Shown: one piece after another, positions 42,894 to 50,203 of the stretch
Layout: the number at the start of each line of letters is the position of its first letter
Position numbering within the stretch: the stretch's first letter is position 1
NCBI GenBank assembly: GCA_023143095.1
Contig: JAGLIF010000002.1
Span: forward strand, 1 to 64,000
Direction: 5' to 3'
Source of the DNA: Candidatus Altimarinota bacterium
Lineage (GTDB): Bacteria > Patescibacteriota > Gracilibacteria > UBA4473
Length of the DNA stretch: 64,000 nucleotides
Notes under the pieces: model-generated
What the model saw: only the letters and a program-made list of their open reading frames with translations
Database searches by the model: none
What the model was told of the DNA's origin: nothing
Position numbers and translations under genes: made by a program

Positions 42894-44240
42894 CTAAGCT
42901 CCTTTTTTTTCAGGATTCCAAGTAGTTCCATGTTCTACGGTTTTTTGGATATAGGCGACTAATTCAGGAATTGTTGGGATATATCGCTCGCCATTTTTTG
43001 TATAAAGTGAATCTGTTAAGATTTCTTCCAACCTATTACTGGCAAACATAAGAGACCATCGTGCTCCACGAGAAAAAGCAGAAAGATGATGTCCAATACA
43101 ATAACTTTCAGGATTTTTCTTAGTGAAAAATTGACATCTTTTGTGGTTGATACAAGAAACACAACGACTTCGTATATATTTTTCAATATTTTTTCTTTCT
43201 GCATCAAATTCTTCTTGGTTTGCAATGTTGATGCAGGATGTTAGACCAGTAGGACTGGTTCTTACCGTTGCGGTTTTTGTTTTTTCTGGATCCAGATAAA
43301 ATTCTTTCAAGATTTCATCCGGTGCGTTAGATTTTTGAGTTAGGAGCGTTCTCAGTCCCATTATGACTCCATCGATACCTGACTTGAAAGCTTCTAAAAT
43401 ATCAGATCCGTACATAACCCCTCCACCCATTAAAACAGGTTTTTCTTCGCCAATAACGAGTCTTATTTGTTCTAGAATTTCTTTCGGGCTTCTGTTTTCA
43501 TCTTGTCTTCCTTTGTGTCCGCCAGCAAATTTTGAAATTTCAAAATAATAACCATCAGCTTCTCTACTGCCTTCTTTTTTACCAATTTTTTCCATGAATT
43601 TTGGCAAATTTTCTTCAGAAACAATTGTTATGAATTTTACATCTGGGTAATCAGCCATGATTTTTGGAAGGTTTTTGGGAATTCCAGCTCCAACATATAA
43701 GATATCGATTTTTTTTGTATCACAAATAGCTCTGACTACTGCTTCAAAATCTGGTAAAGCATGCATAACATTTACTCCTAAAATTCCAAAAGGACTTTTT
43801 TCTCGGGCAATTTCCACTTGTCTTACAGCTTCAGTTTTATTGGCATTTTGAACAATATTAACGCGTTCATCAAATTTAATTTCAGAGTTATTAATAGTTT
43901 CTTGTGATTGATTTGGACCACATAGTGTTCCTGTTGTAACGCCAATTCCTCCCGCATTCATTACAGCACCAGCACATTTTCCAGTGGAGATATCAATAGC
44001 CATTCCACCATTTGCCCATGGGAACGGAATTTCTCGGAGAAACATAGCTTCTAAAAGTCTTGATTTTAAAAACTCAAGTTGTTCTGTAAGTTCTTGATAT
44101 CGGTCGTCAGAAGGGGTTAGAGTTTGTAACTCTTTCATTCCTTCTTGCCAGTCTGTGAACATTGTAAACAAGACTTCTTGTTCTTCATTTTTTTCGGAAA
44201 AAACATCTTCAGGAAAAAGACTTTTGTCGAGTTTAGTCAT
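42894..44240 (-). CDS. FMN-dependent TIM-barrel oxidoreductase (nitronate monooxygenase / FabK-like)
   Basis: Of 448 residues, the flavin-binding barrel is indicated by GGMAIDISTGKCAGAVMNAGG, GILGVNVMHALPDFE, and the phosphate-binding loops KFAGGHKGR, LMGGGVMYGSDIL and GVIMGLRTLLT. These match the 2-nitropropane dioxygenase/FabK superfamily. A Cys/His-rich C-terminal segment (SRCVSCINHKRCQFF, then YCIGHH) is unusual and could bind a metal or cluster. It sits inside the hydrogenase operon between the endopeptidase gene and hydB. The actual substrate is unknown. Confidence 0.75.
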   Translation of the reverse strand: MTKLDKSLFPEDVFSEKNEEQEVLFTMFTDWQEGMKELQTLTPSDDRYQELTEQLEFLKSRLLEAMFLREIPFPWANGGMAIDISTGKCAGAVMNAGGIGVTTGTLCGPNQSQETINNSEIKFDERVNIVQNANKTEAVRQVEIAREKSPFGILGVNVMHALPDFEAVVRAICDTKKIDILYVGAGIPKNLPKIMADYPDVKFITIVSEENLPKFMEKIGKKEGSREADGYYFEISKFAGGHKGRQDENRSPKEILEQIRLVIGEEKPVLMGGGVMYGSDILEAFKSGIDGVIMGLRTLLTQKSNAPDEILKEFYLDPEKTKTATVRTSPTGLTSCINIANQEEFDAERKNIEKYIRSRCVSCINHKRCQFFTKKNPESYCIGHHLSAFSRGARWSLMFASNRLEEILTDSLYTKNGERYIPTIPELVAYIQKTVEHGTTWNPEKKGA

Positions 44241-44318
44241 GTTTTATAGGGTTTAGTTTGGTATATCAATTATTGGAAAAATAAAAAGAGTCAATCATTT
44301 GTGCTTTCTTAAGAAAAG

Positions 44319-44696
44319 CTAATTTTTTTCTAAAAGTTCTAGTACTTCTTTTTCAAGCTGTTCCAAATTGTTTTCTCCAAAAGGAAGGGCAATGATTTTT
44401 ATGTTTTGAATCTTTCCGCTTTCGTGGAGCAGTTTCAAAAAGAATCCCAAATCCAAATCGTGGCAGGTGAGAGACGGAGCGATTTCGAGGTTTTCTGGGT
44501 TTTGGATGATAGAAACATCTTTGCAGTTTTTCACGACATCTAAAATCCAAATTTCTCCAGTTTCCCCCAATATTTCATGTGGGCTTTCGGCTAAAACAAA
44601 CTTGAAATTTTTATATATTTTGATTTTTTTTGCTAAAGCTTTGGCGATTTCATCTCCTGGGAAATGTTCAGAGCCAAAGCAGAAGATTTTTTGCAT
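44319..44696 (-). CDS. Hydrogenase maturation endopeptidase (HycI/HyaD family)
   Basis: Small protease that clips the C-terminus of the NiFe large subunit. The 125 residues have the N-terminal CFGSEHFPGDEIAKALAK (Ni-sensing acidic residue), the central LDVVKNC counterpart of the D-x-x-x region, and THDLDLGF-like CHDLDLGFFLKLLHESG. It is the first gene of the hydrogenase operon, close to its likely substrate HydA. Confidence 0.85.
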   Translation of the reverse strand: MQKIFCFGSEHFPGDEIAKALAKKIKIYKNFKFVLAESPHEILGETGEIWILDVVKNCKDVSIIQNPENLEIAPSLTCHDLDLGFFLKLLHESGKIQNIKIIALPFGENNLEQLEKEVLELLEKN

Positions 44697-44917
44697 GGGT
44701 TTATTCTAAATTATAGGTAGGGAAGAAGTAAAGGAACCTTTGAAAAAAATAAAAGAGATGGAACTTGTTTTTTGATTTTGATTGAGAAAGGAATACTATT
44801 TTATCAATGTTATTTGTGATTTTTTGCTCTGCCCTCATGTCTGTGCAGGTGGGTATTCACATAAAAAATTAGGAGGAAGAAGAGAGACGAGTTTATTTGT
44901 TAGTGTTTCCTTAAATT

Positions 44918-44963
44918 GTCTTCCCGTTCTTGAAACGGGATTTACGATATTTTGTTTTTTTAT
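44918..44963 (-). repeat. Repeat R3 copy (inverted)
   Basis: Read on minus: AACAAAATATCGTAAATCCC, then GTTTCAAGAACGGGAAGACA, matching 38677-38717 with one substitution. The hairpin is CCCGTTtcaagAACGGG. Confidence 0.85.
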
Positions 44964-44967
44964 GATT

Positions 44968-45007
44968 TTATGTACTTATTATAATCATGATTATAATAAG
45001 TACATAA
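44968..45007. repeat. Perfect 40-bp palindrome, copy 2
   Basis: A perfect palindrome with the same outer arms (TTATGTA/TACATAA) and core (TTATAATCATGATTATAA) as the one at 24933. Its middle bases are CTTA/TAAG where copy 1 has ATGA/TCAT, and complementarity is kept. It lies in the divergent hydrogenase/hyp region. Confidence 0.92.
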
Positions 45008-45211
45008 CTAGTCACAAAACTGGTTTGAAAAATCGCTTGTGTTGACGGTATGAGCTATGTGGTAACCCATACGGTTTTAAAGCTGAGAAAGTTCGAATAT
45101 GGTCGATCTTTGCTCAAGTTCGGACTTGGGAAGAAAGAGCTTTCTTGTTTTTGATGATATTTTGCTTAAAATTTAAGGTGAGTTTATCCAAAGATTCAGG
45201 CATAAAAAATA

Positions 45212-47569
45212 ATGCAAAAATATTTTCTTTTTCAACTTTATGGACAAGTTCAAGGTGTAGGATTTCGTCCGTTTTTTTATCGTGAAGCGAAAAAGAAAGG
45301 GTTAAAAGGATATATAAAAAACACGGGGAGGGGAGTAGAAATATTGGTTAATCAAAAAAATGCAGTTTTAGAAATTTTGAAAAATCTTCCGCCATTAGCC
45401 AAGATTGATAAAATGGAGATTGCAGAAAAAAAAAGTGAAGAAAAATTTTCAAATTTTGAGATTCGGTTTTCCGATAAAGTATGCGAAACAGTTGGTGCAA
45501 AGATACCACCTGATATTTCTATTTGTGATGATTGTGTTGAGGAATTGCTCGATTCGGAAAATCGGCGATATCAATATTTCTTTACCAACTGCACAAATTG
45601 CGGACCGAGATATTCTTTATCCGAAAAATTGCCGTTTGATCGGGAACACACTGCCCTAAAAGGGTTTTCACTGTGTGAGGAATGTGAAAAAGAATACAAA
45701 AATCAAGAGGACAGACGATTTCACGCTCAAACAATTGCGTGTGCGAAGTGCGGACCGAAACTTTCTTTTTTTGAAAACGGAAAAAAATTAAATACTGATC
45801 CTTTAGCAAAAACGATTGAGTTATTGCAAGAAGGAAAAGTGGTTTCTATAAAAGGTATTGGAGGATTTTTTCTCTGTTGCAAAGCGGAAAAGGAAATTAT
45901 GGAGTCCTTACGAATAAAATTAAACAGACCGCATAAACCGTTTGCGATTTTGATGAAAGACCTGGAAATGGCACGGAAGTTTGTAAGGATTTCTAAGAAG
46001 GAAGAGGTGATTTTATCTTCAAAGGAAAGACCGATTGTATTGTGTGAAAAGAGAGAAGATTTAAAAGCAAAACAAGACATTCTTCATTCCTGCGAAGGCA
46101 GGAATCCATTCTATTATCTTTCTGAAAATAATCGGTTGGGTGTGATGTTGCCTTATACTGCGTTGCATCATTTAATCTTCCAACAACTGGATGTTCCACT
46201 TGTGATGACTTCGGCAAATCTTCCCAATGCACCTATTCCAACACGAAGAGAAGTGCAAGATTGGCAATATATTTTGGATTATGATAGGGAAATTACGAAT
46301 TTTTCAGATGATTCAATCATAAAAGTTTTGGGCAATCAGCCACTCATTATTCGCAGAAGTCGAGGAACTGTTCCAGAAGAAATACAGATTCCAGAAATTT
46401 TTTTAAACGAACAAACCAAAGATTTAGAAATTTTAGCAGTGGGATCAGAGATGAAAAACACTTTTTGCTTGAAACAAAAAGAGTCTTTAATTTTGTCTCC
46501 GCATTTAGGAAATACTTTTTATTTAGAGAATTTTGAAAACTTTAAATGCACGATTCAGAAATTTTTGAAAATTACGGGAAGTTGTCCAGAAGTGATTTTG
46601 TGTGATGGCAATAAAGATTTTAATGTTTCGGGTTTTGCGCGAAAATTTGCAGAGGAAAAAGGACTAAAATATTTGGAAGTGTCTCACCATCTAGCACATG
46701 TTTTTTCCGTAGCGATTGAGCATAATTTGCAGGATTTTATCGGAATAGCAGCGGATGGAACTGGGGTAGGGAGGGACGGAAAAGTGTGGGGAGGGGAGGT
46801 ATTTCGTATACAAAATCAAAACGAAAAAAGAATAGGGCATTTGGAATATCAGACATTGGTAGGAGGGGATATTGCGAATAAAGAACCCGTGAGATATCTT
46901 GTTGGAATATTGGAAAAATTTATGCCGTTGGAAAAAATTCAAAAACTTTTACCACAGTTTGATTCGTCAAGTATCAGTACTTTTTATGCGCAAAAACAGC
47001 AAGGTTTTAATGTCGTTGAAACTTCGAGTTGTGGAAGAGTTTTAGATGCGGTAGCTATTTTGCTAGGATTTGGGGAAAAGAATTTTTATGAAGGATATTT
47101 AGCCGAAAAGTTGGAATCTATGTCGGGGGAAGGGAATGAAATGTTTTTCGAACCCATACTAAAGGAAGAGGAGGGGCTGCTTGTACTCAAAACTACGGAA
47201 TTGTTTGAGTTTTTAGCTGAAAACTTAGAAAAAATTCCACGAGAGAATTTAGCTGCTTTTGTGCAGTTATATTTGGCTAAAGGGTTGTGGATAATTGGAG
47301 AGGCGGGTCAGAATAGAATGGATTCCTGCCTTCGCAGAAATGAGGTGGATTTTCGTGTACGCAGGAATGAGGAAAAAACAGATTCTTTTGGCAAAGATGA
47401 AGGGAAAATGGAGTCTTTATTGCCAGTAGTTTTTTCTGGAGGGTGTGCGTACAATAGTATTATGAATAAATTTTTTGTTCAAAAAAAGGTTTTGTATAAC
47501 GAAAAAATTCCATCTGGCGATGGGGGAATCTCTGCTGGGCAGATAGGGTATTTTTTATCAAGAATTTGA
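45212..47569 (+). CDS. hypF: Hydrogenase maturation carbamoyltransferase HypF
   Basis: Makes the thiocarbamate precursor of the CN ligands with HypE. Of 785 residues: acylphosphatase domain (YGQVQGVGFRPFFYREA), two zinc fingers (CDDCVEEL...CTNCGPRY; CEECEKEY...CAKCGPKL), YrdC-like domain (VSIKGIGGFFLCCKA) and Kae1-like domain (EVSHHLAHVFSVA, DGTGVGRDGKVWGGEV, FSGGCAYNSIMNK). Two R2 palindromes are translated in frame: around residues 290-300 (HSCEGRNPF) and 703-725 (MDSCLRRNE, VRRNE). Both lie at loop positions. TGA stop; hypA follows in the same frame. Confidence 0.94.
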   Translation: MQKYFLFQLYGQVQGVGFRPFFYREAKKKGLKGYIKNTGRGVEILVNQKNAVLEILKNLPPLAKIDKMEIAEKKSEEKFSNFEIRFSDKVCETVGAKIPPDISICDDCVEELLDSENRRYQYFFTNCTNCGPRYSLSEKLPFDREHTALKGFSLCEECEKEYKNQEDRRFHAQTIACAKCGPKLSFFENGKKLNTDPLAKTIELLQEGKVVSIKGIGGFFLCCKAEKEIMESLRIKLNRPHKPFAILMKDLEMARKFVRISKKEEVILSSKERPIVLCEKREDLKAKQDILHSCEGRNPFYYLSENNRLGVMLPYTALHHLIFQQLDVPLVMTSANLPNAPIPTRREVQDWQYILDYDREITNFSDDSIIKVLGNQPLIIRRSRGTVPEEIQIPEIFLNEQTKDLEILAVGSEMKNTFCLKQKESLILSPHLGNTFYLENFENFKCTIQKFLKITGSCPEVILCDGNKDFNVSGFARKFAEEKGLKYLEVSHHLAHVFSVAIEHNLQDFIGIAADGTGVGRDGKVWGGEVFRIQNQNEKRIGHLEYQTLVGGDIANKEPVRYLVGILEKFMPLEKIQKLLPQFDSSSISTFYAQKQQGFNVVETSSCGRVLDAVAILLGFGEKNFYEGYLAEKLESMSGEGNEMFFEPILKEEEGLLVLKTTELFEFLAENLEKIPRENLAAFVQLYLAKGLWIIGEAGQNRMDSCLRRNEVDFRVRRNEEKTDSFGKDEGKMESLLPVVFSGGCAYNSIMNKFFVQKKVLYNEKIPSGDGGISAGQIGYFLSRI
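46084..46109 (-). repeat. Repeat R2 inside hypF (antisense)
   Basis: TTCCTGCgaagGCAGGAA with TCA and TCCAT flanks. It is translated as part of HypF (SCEGRNP) without breaking the frame. Confidence 0.9.
47319..47372 (+). repeat. Two adjacent R2-like units inside hypF
   Basis: GGATTCCTGCcttcGCAGAAATGA is followed directly by GGATTTTCGTgtacGCAGGAATGA. They are translated as MDSCLRRNE and DFRVRRNE. The second unit has decayed arms. The insertion keeps the HypF frame. Confidence 0.88.
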
Positions 47570-47599
47570 TTCTTTTTTTTATTCATTGATAATAAAGTC

Positions 47600-47923
47600 A
47601 TGCATGAACAAACTATCGCTCAATCAATCATATCAGAGGCAAAATCTCATGGAGAGATAAAAGGGATTATCGTAGAAGTAGGGGATTTGGGACACTTACC
47701 AGCTGAAGAGATGCAAGGGGTTTTGGAAAAAATGACCAATTGGACAGTGAAAATAGAGAAAAAGAAAGCAAAAGTGTTGTGTGAAAAGTGTGGATTTGAG
47801 GGAGAACCGAAAATTTTGCAACAATTACATGATCAGAATATTTTTGAGTGTTCAAGTTGTGGAGCTATGTTTCCAAAAATACTGGAAGGCGGGGATATTA
47901 TTTTAAAATCAATAGAAATTTAA
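47600..47923 (+). CDS. hypA: Hydrogenase nickel-insertion protein HypA
   Basis: Zinc/nickel metallochaperone. The 107 residues start MHEQTIAQSIISEA with the Ni-ligating His2, and have the zinc site CEKCGF...CSSCGAMFPKIL near residues 73-92. It lies 30 bases after hypF in the same frame and before hypC. Its usual partner HypB is not encoded in the window. Confidence 0.93.
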   Translation: MHEQTIAQSIISEAKSHGEIKGIIVEVGDLGHLPAEEMQGVLEKMTNWTVKIEKKKAKVLCEKCGFEGEPKILQQLHDQNIFECSSCGAMFPKILEGGDIILKSIEI

Positions 47924-47935
47924 ATTTTTTTACAT

Positions 47936-48142
47936 ATGTGTTTGGCTCTTCCTGGAAAAATCGAAAGTGTAGACGGTGAGATTGCCGTTATTGATTATGG
48001 AGGGATCAAAAAAAGTGCAAATGTGTCTTTTTTGGAAAATATAAGTGTTGGGGATTTTGTTCTTGTTCATACAGGATTTGCGATAGAAAAAGTAGATGAA
48101 GTAAAAGCGAAAGGAATGTATAATCTCTTGGGGAACCCCTGA
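47936..48142 (+). CDS. hypC: Hydrogenase assembly chaperone HypC
   Basis: Carries the Fe(CN)2CO unit with HypD. The 68 residues begin MCLALPGKI with the essential Cys2 and contain GDFVLVHTGFAIEKVD. The last codons (LGNP) and the TGA stop fall within a copy of the R1 end, so insertion appears to have set the C-terminus. It lies 12 bases after hypA. Confidence 0.93.
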   Translation: MCLALPGKIESVDGEIAVIDYGGIKKSANVSFLENISVGDFVLVHTGFAIEKVDEVKAKGMYNLLGNP

Positions 48143-48153
48143 TAAATAAATTT
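48132..48153 (+). repeat. Repeat R1 end at the hypC-hypD junction
   Basis: GGAACCCCTGATAAATAAAT, then TT, overlapping the hypC stop codon and forming the whole hypC-hypD spacer. Only the end sequence is present, with no interior. Confidence 0.75.
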
Positions 48154-49164
48154 ATGAATCATTATCTTAAAAAGATAGATCAGTTGGCAAAAAAAATTGG
48201 GGATCGGCGTATCACAATTATGGAAGTGTGCGGAGGTCATACCAATATTATTATGCAATATGGTATTCGGGATATTTTGCCCTCCAATATTCGATTGGTT
48301 TCAGGACCGGGGTGTCCAGTCTGTGTGACGGCACAAAGTGATATTGATGCGATGGTTGTATTGGCAAAAGCTGGTATTGGAGTAGCTACTTATGGAGATA
48401 TGCTTGATGTACCCGGAACGAGAGGTTCGCTCAATAAAGCAAAAGAAGAAGGAGCGGATATCAAAATGATTTTTTCGGCGATGGAAATGTTATTGCCAGA
48501 AAATAAAGATCGTGTATTTTTTGGGATTGGATTTGAAACGACTACGCCCATGACGGCGTATCTTTTGTCTCATGGGATTATGGTATATTCCGTTCATAAA
48601 ATAATGATTCCAGCCATGAAAGTATTGGTTGAATCTTCAAAAATTGATGGATTTATCGATCCAGGACATGTTTCTTGCATTACGGGATCAAAAATGTGGG
48701 AGGAACTAAAAGTGCCGCAAGTGATTTCTGGATTTGGGAAAGATCAGATTATTCGTGCGATTTATAAAGTTTTAAAACTCATTTATGAAGGGAAAAATGA
48801 AGTAATTAATGATTATGAAGAGGTTGTGAAGAGTGAGGGTAATTTAAAAGCACAGAAACTTATTTCACAATACCTAAAATCTTACGAAGCCGACTGGAGA
48901 GGTCTTGGGCAAGTTAATAGTTCAGGTTTGGAACCCAAAGACGAGAATCTTAATGCAAGAGTAAAATACGGAACTATTTTAAAAAATATCAAATCGGTAC
49001 AAAATTCAGTTTGTCGATGTGGAGAGATTTTAAAAGGGGAATGTGAACCGAAGGATTGTCCTTTATTTGGAAAAGTCTGTACGCCAAAAAATCCAGTTGG
49101 GGCATGTATGGTGTCTTCTACCGAAGGGGGGTGTGGGATTGCTTATAAATTTTTAAAGAAATAA
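48154..49164 (+). CDS. hypD: Hydrogenase maturation factor HypD
   Basis: FeS protein where the Fe(CN)2CO cofactor is assembled. The 336 residues have MEVCGGHTNIIMQYG with the catalytic Cys, GPGCPVCVTAQSDID, FFGIGFETTTPMTA and FIDPGHVSCITG. The C-terminal [4Fe-4S] ligands are in CRCGEILKGECEPKDCPLF and CMVSSTEGGC. The stop overlaps the hypE ATG (TAATG). Confidence 0.96.
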   Translation: MNHYLKKIDQLAKKIGDRRITIMEVCGGHTNIIMQYGIRDILPSNIRLVSGPGCPVCVTAQSDIDAMVVLAKAGIGVATYGDMLDVPGTRGSLNKAKEEGADIKMIFSAMEMLLPENKDRVFFGIGFETTTPMTAYLLSHGIMVYSVHKIMIPAMKVLVESSKIDGFIDPGHVSCITGSKMWEELKVPQVISGFGKDQIIRAIYKVLKLIYEGKNEVINDYEEVVKSEGNLKAQKLISQYLKSYEADWRGLGQVNSSGLEPKDENLNARVKYGTILKNIKSVQNSVCRCGEILKGECEPKDCPLFGKVCTPKNPVGACMVSSTEGGCGIAYKFLKK

Positions 49165-50144
49165 TGTCAGGAATCTCTCTCGATTTCGGAAATGGAGGAG
49201 TAGAAATGCAGTCGTTTTTGCAAACCTTTTTGCCCAAATTTTATCGAGGTGAGAAGTGGGGAAATTTTGAAAATGATGCGGCAACTTTTCCAATTCATGA
49301 TGGTAAAACGCTTTGTTTTACAACTGATAGCTTTGTGGTTGATCCGATACTTTTTCCAGGTGGAAACATTGGAGATCTAGCGTTTGCAGGTACTGTTAAT
49401 GATTTAGTTGTGATGGGAGCTGATCCGATAGGTCTTTCTTGTGCGTTGATTTTAGAAGAAGGATTGGATGAAAAAATATTAGAAGAAGTATTGAAATCTT
49501 TGGCGAACTTGTCTGACAAATTTCAAATACCTATTGTTACTGGAGATACGAAAGTAATGGAAAAAGGTTCGATTGATGGAATTGTGATCAATACTTCGGG
49601 AATTGGGATAGCCGAAAAAATTTTAGACGACAGTATTGAAGTTGGAGATAAAATTTTGATTTCAGGAGGTATTGGTGAGCATGGAGTAGCGCTTTTGTCT
49701 AAGAGATTTGATTTTCAGACGGAAGTTGTTTCTGATTCCAAACCGCTTGTATCAGAAATGAAAGAAATTAGGTCACTTATAAAATGGGCGAAAGATCCGA
49801 CTAGGGGAGGTGTGGCAGCGAGTTTGAACGAGGCAGCTGTGGAAAAAAATCTGGAATTGGAAATTTGGGATCAAGTTCTTCCCATACAAAAAGCGGTTCG
49901 AATTGCAGGTGATCTGCTTGGAATTGATATTTTGACTTTGGCAAATGAAGGGAAGATTTTGTGTATTGTGAAAGCAGGAAAATCCGAAGCAGTGTTAGAA
50001 AAATTGAAAAAATATAATTCTATGGCGGCAATTATTGGAGAAGTAAAAAAAGAAAAAATCAATGGACAAGTTATCTTAAAAACGGTTTTGGGGGCTAGAA
50101 TTATGTCTATGCCGAGTGGAAAAATTGTGCCAAGGATTTGTTAA
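49164..50144 (+). CDS. hypE: Hydrogenase maturation factor HypE
   Basis: ATP-dependent dehydratase that turns the thiocarbamate on its C-terminal Cys to thiocyanate. The 326 residues carry ISLDFGNGGVEMQSF, TTDSFVVDPILFPGGNIGDL, VTGDTKVMEKGSIDG and ATP-contacting WAKDPTRGGVAASL. The protein ends exactly PRIC, with the catalytic C-terminal Cys. It is the last gene of the hyp operon. Confidence 0.96.
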   Translation: MSGISLDFGNGGVEMQSFLQTFLPKFYRGEKWGNFENDAATFPIHDGKTLCFTTDSFVVDPILFPGGNIGDLAFAGTVNDLVVMGADPIGLSCALILEEGLDEKILEEVLKSLANLSDKFQIPIVTGDTKVMEKGSIDGIVINTSGIGIAEKILDDSIEVGDKILISGGIGEHGVALLSKRFDFQTEVVSDSKPLVSEMKEIRSLIKWAKDPTRGGVAASLNEAAVEKNLELEIWDQVLPIQKAVRIAGDLLGIDILTLANEGKILCIVKAGKSEAVLEKLKKYNSMAAIIGEVKKEKINGQVILKTVLGARIMSMPSGKIVPRIC

Positions 50145-50152
50145 GTGTTTTC

Positions 50153-50191
50153 GAGTTCGAACTTTAAGCTCCCCAAGTTCGAACTCTTTTT
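50153..50191. terminator. Bidirectional terminator between hypE and carB
   Basis: A perfect 12-bp inverted repeat, GAGTTCGAACTT (50153-50164) with AAGTTCGAACTC (50175-50186), followed by TTTTT. It separates two convergent genes. Confidence 0.75.
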
Positions 50192-50203
50192 ATCAGTATT
50201 TAC

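Larger units (their letters stand above)
44697..45211. other. Divergent hydrogenase/hyp control region with stacked repeats, no gene
   Basis: 515 bases between the divergent hydrogenase operon and the hyp operon. It contains a degenerate R1 end (44889-44910), an inverted R3 (44918-44963), the second 40-bp palindrome (44968-45007), and AAGTTCGAATATGG...CAAGTTCGGACTTG at about 45089-45130. Both operon promoters should lie here. Short open frames in this stretch have no recognisable protein features. Confidence 0.7.

Noticed and set aside
44782-45045. Plus-strand frame of 87 codons in the hydrogenase/hyp divergent region
   Set aside because: It runs through repeats R1, R3 and the 40-bp palindrome, so the peptide is repeat translation, not a gene.
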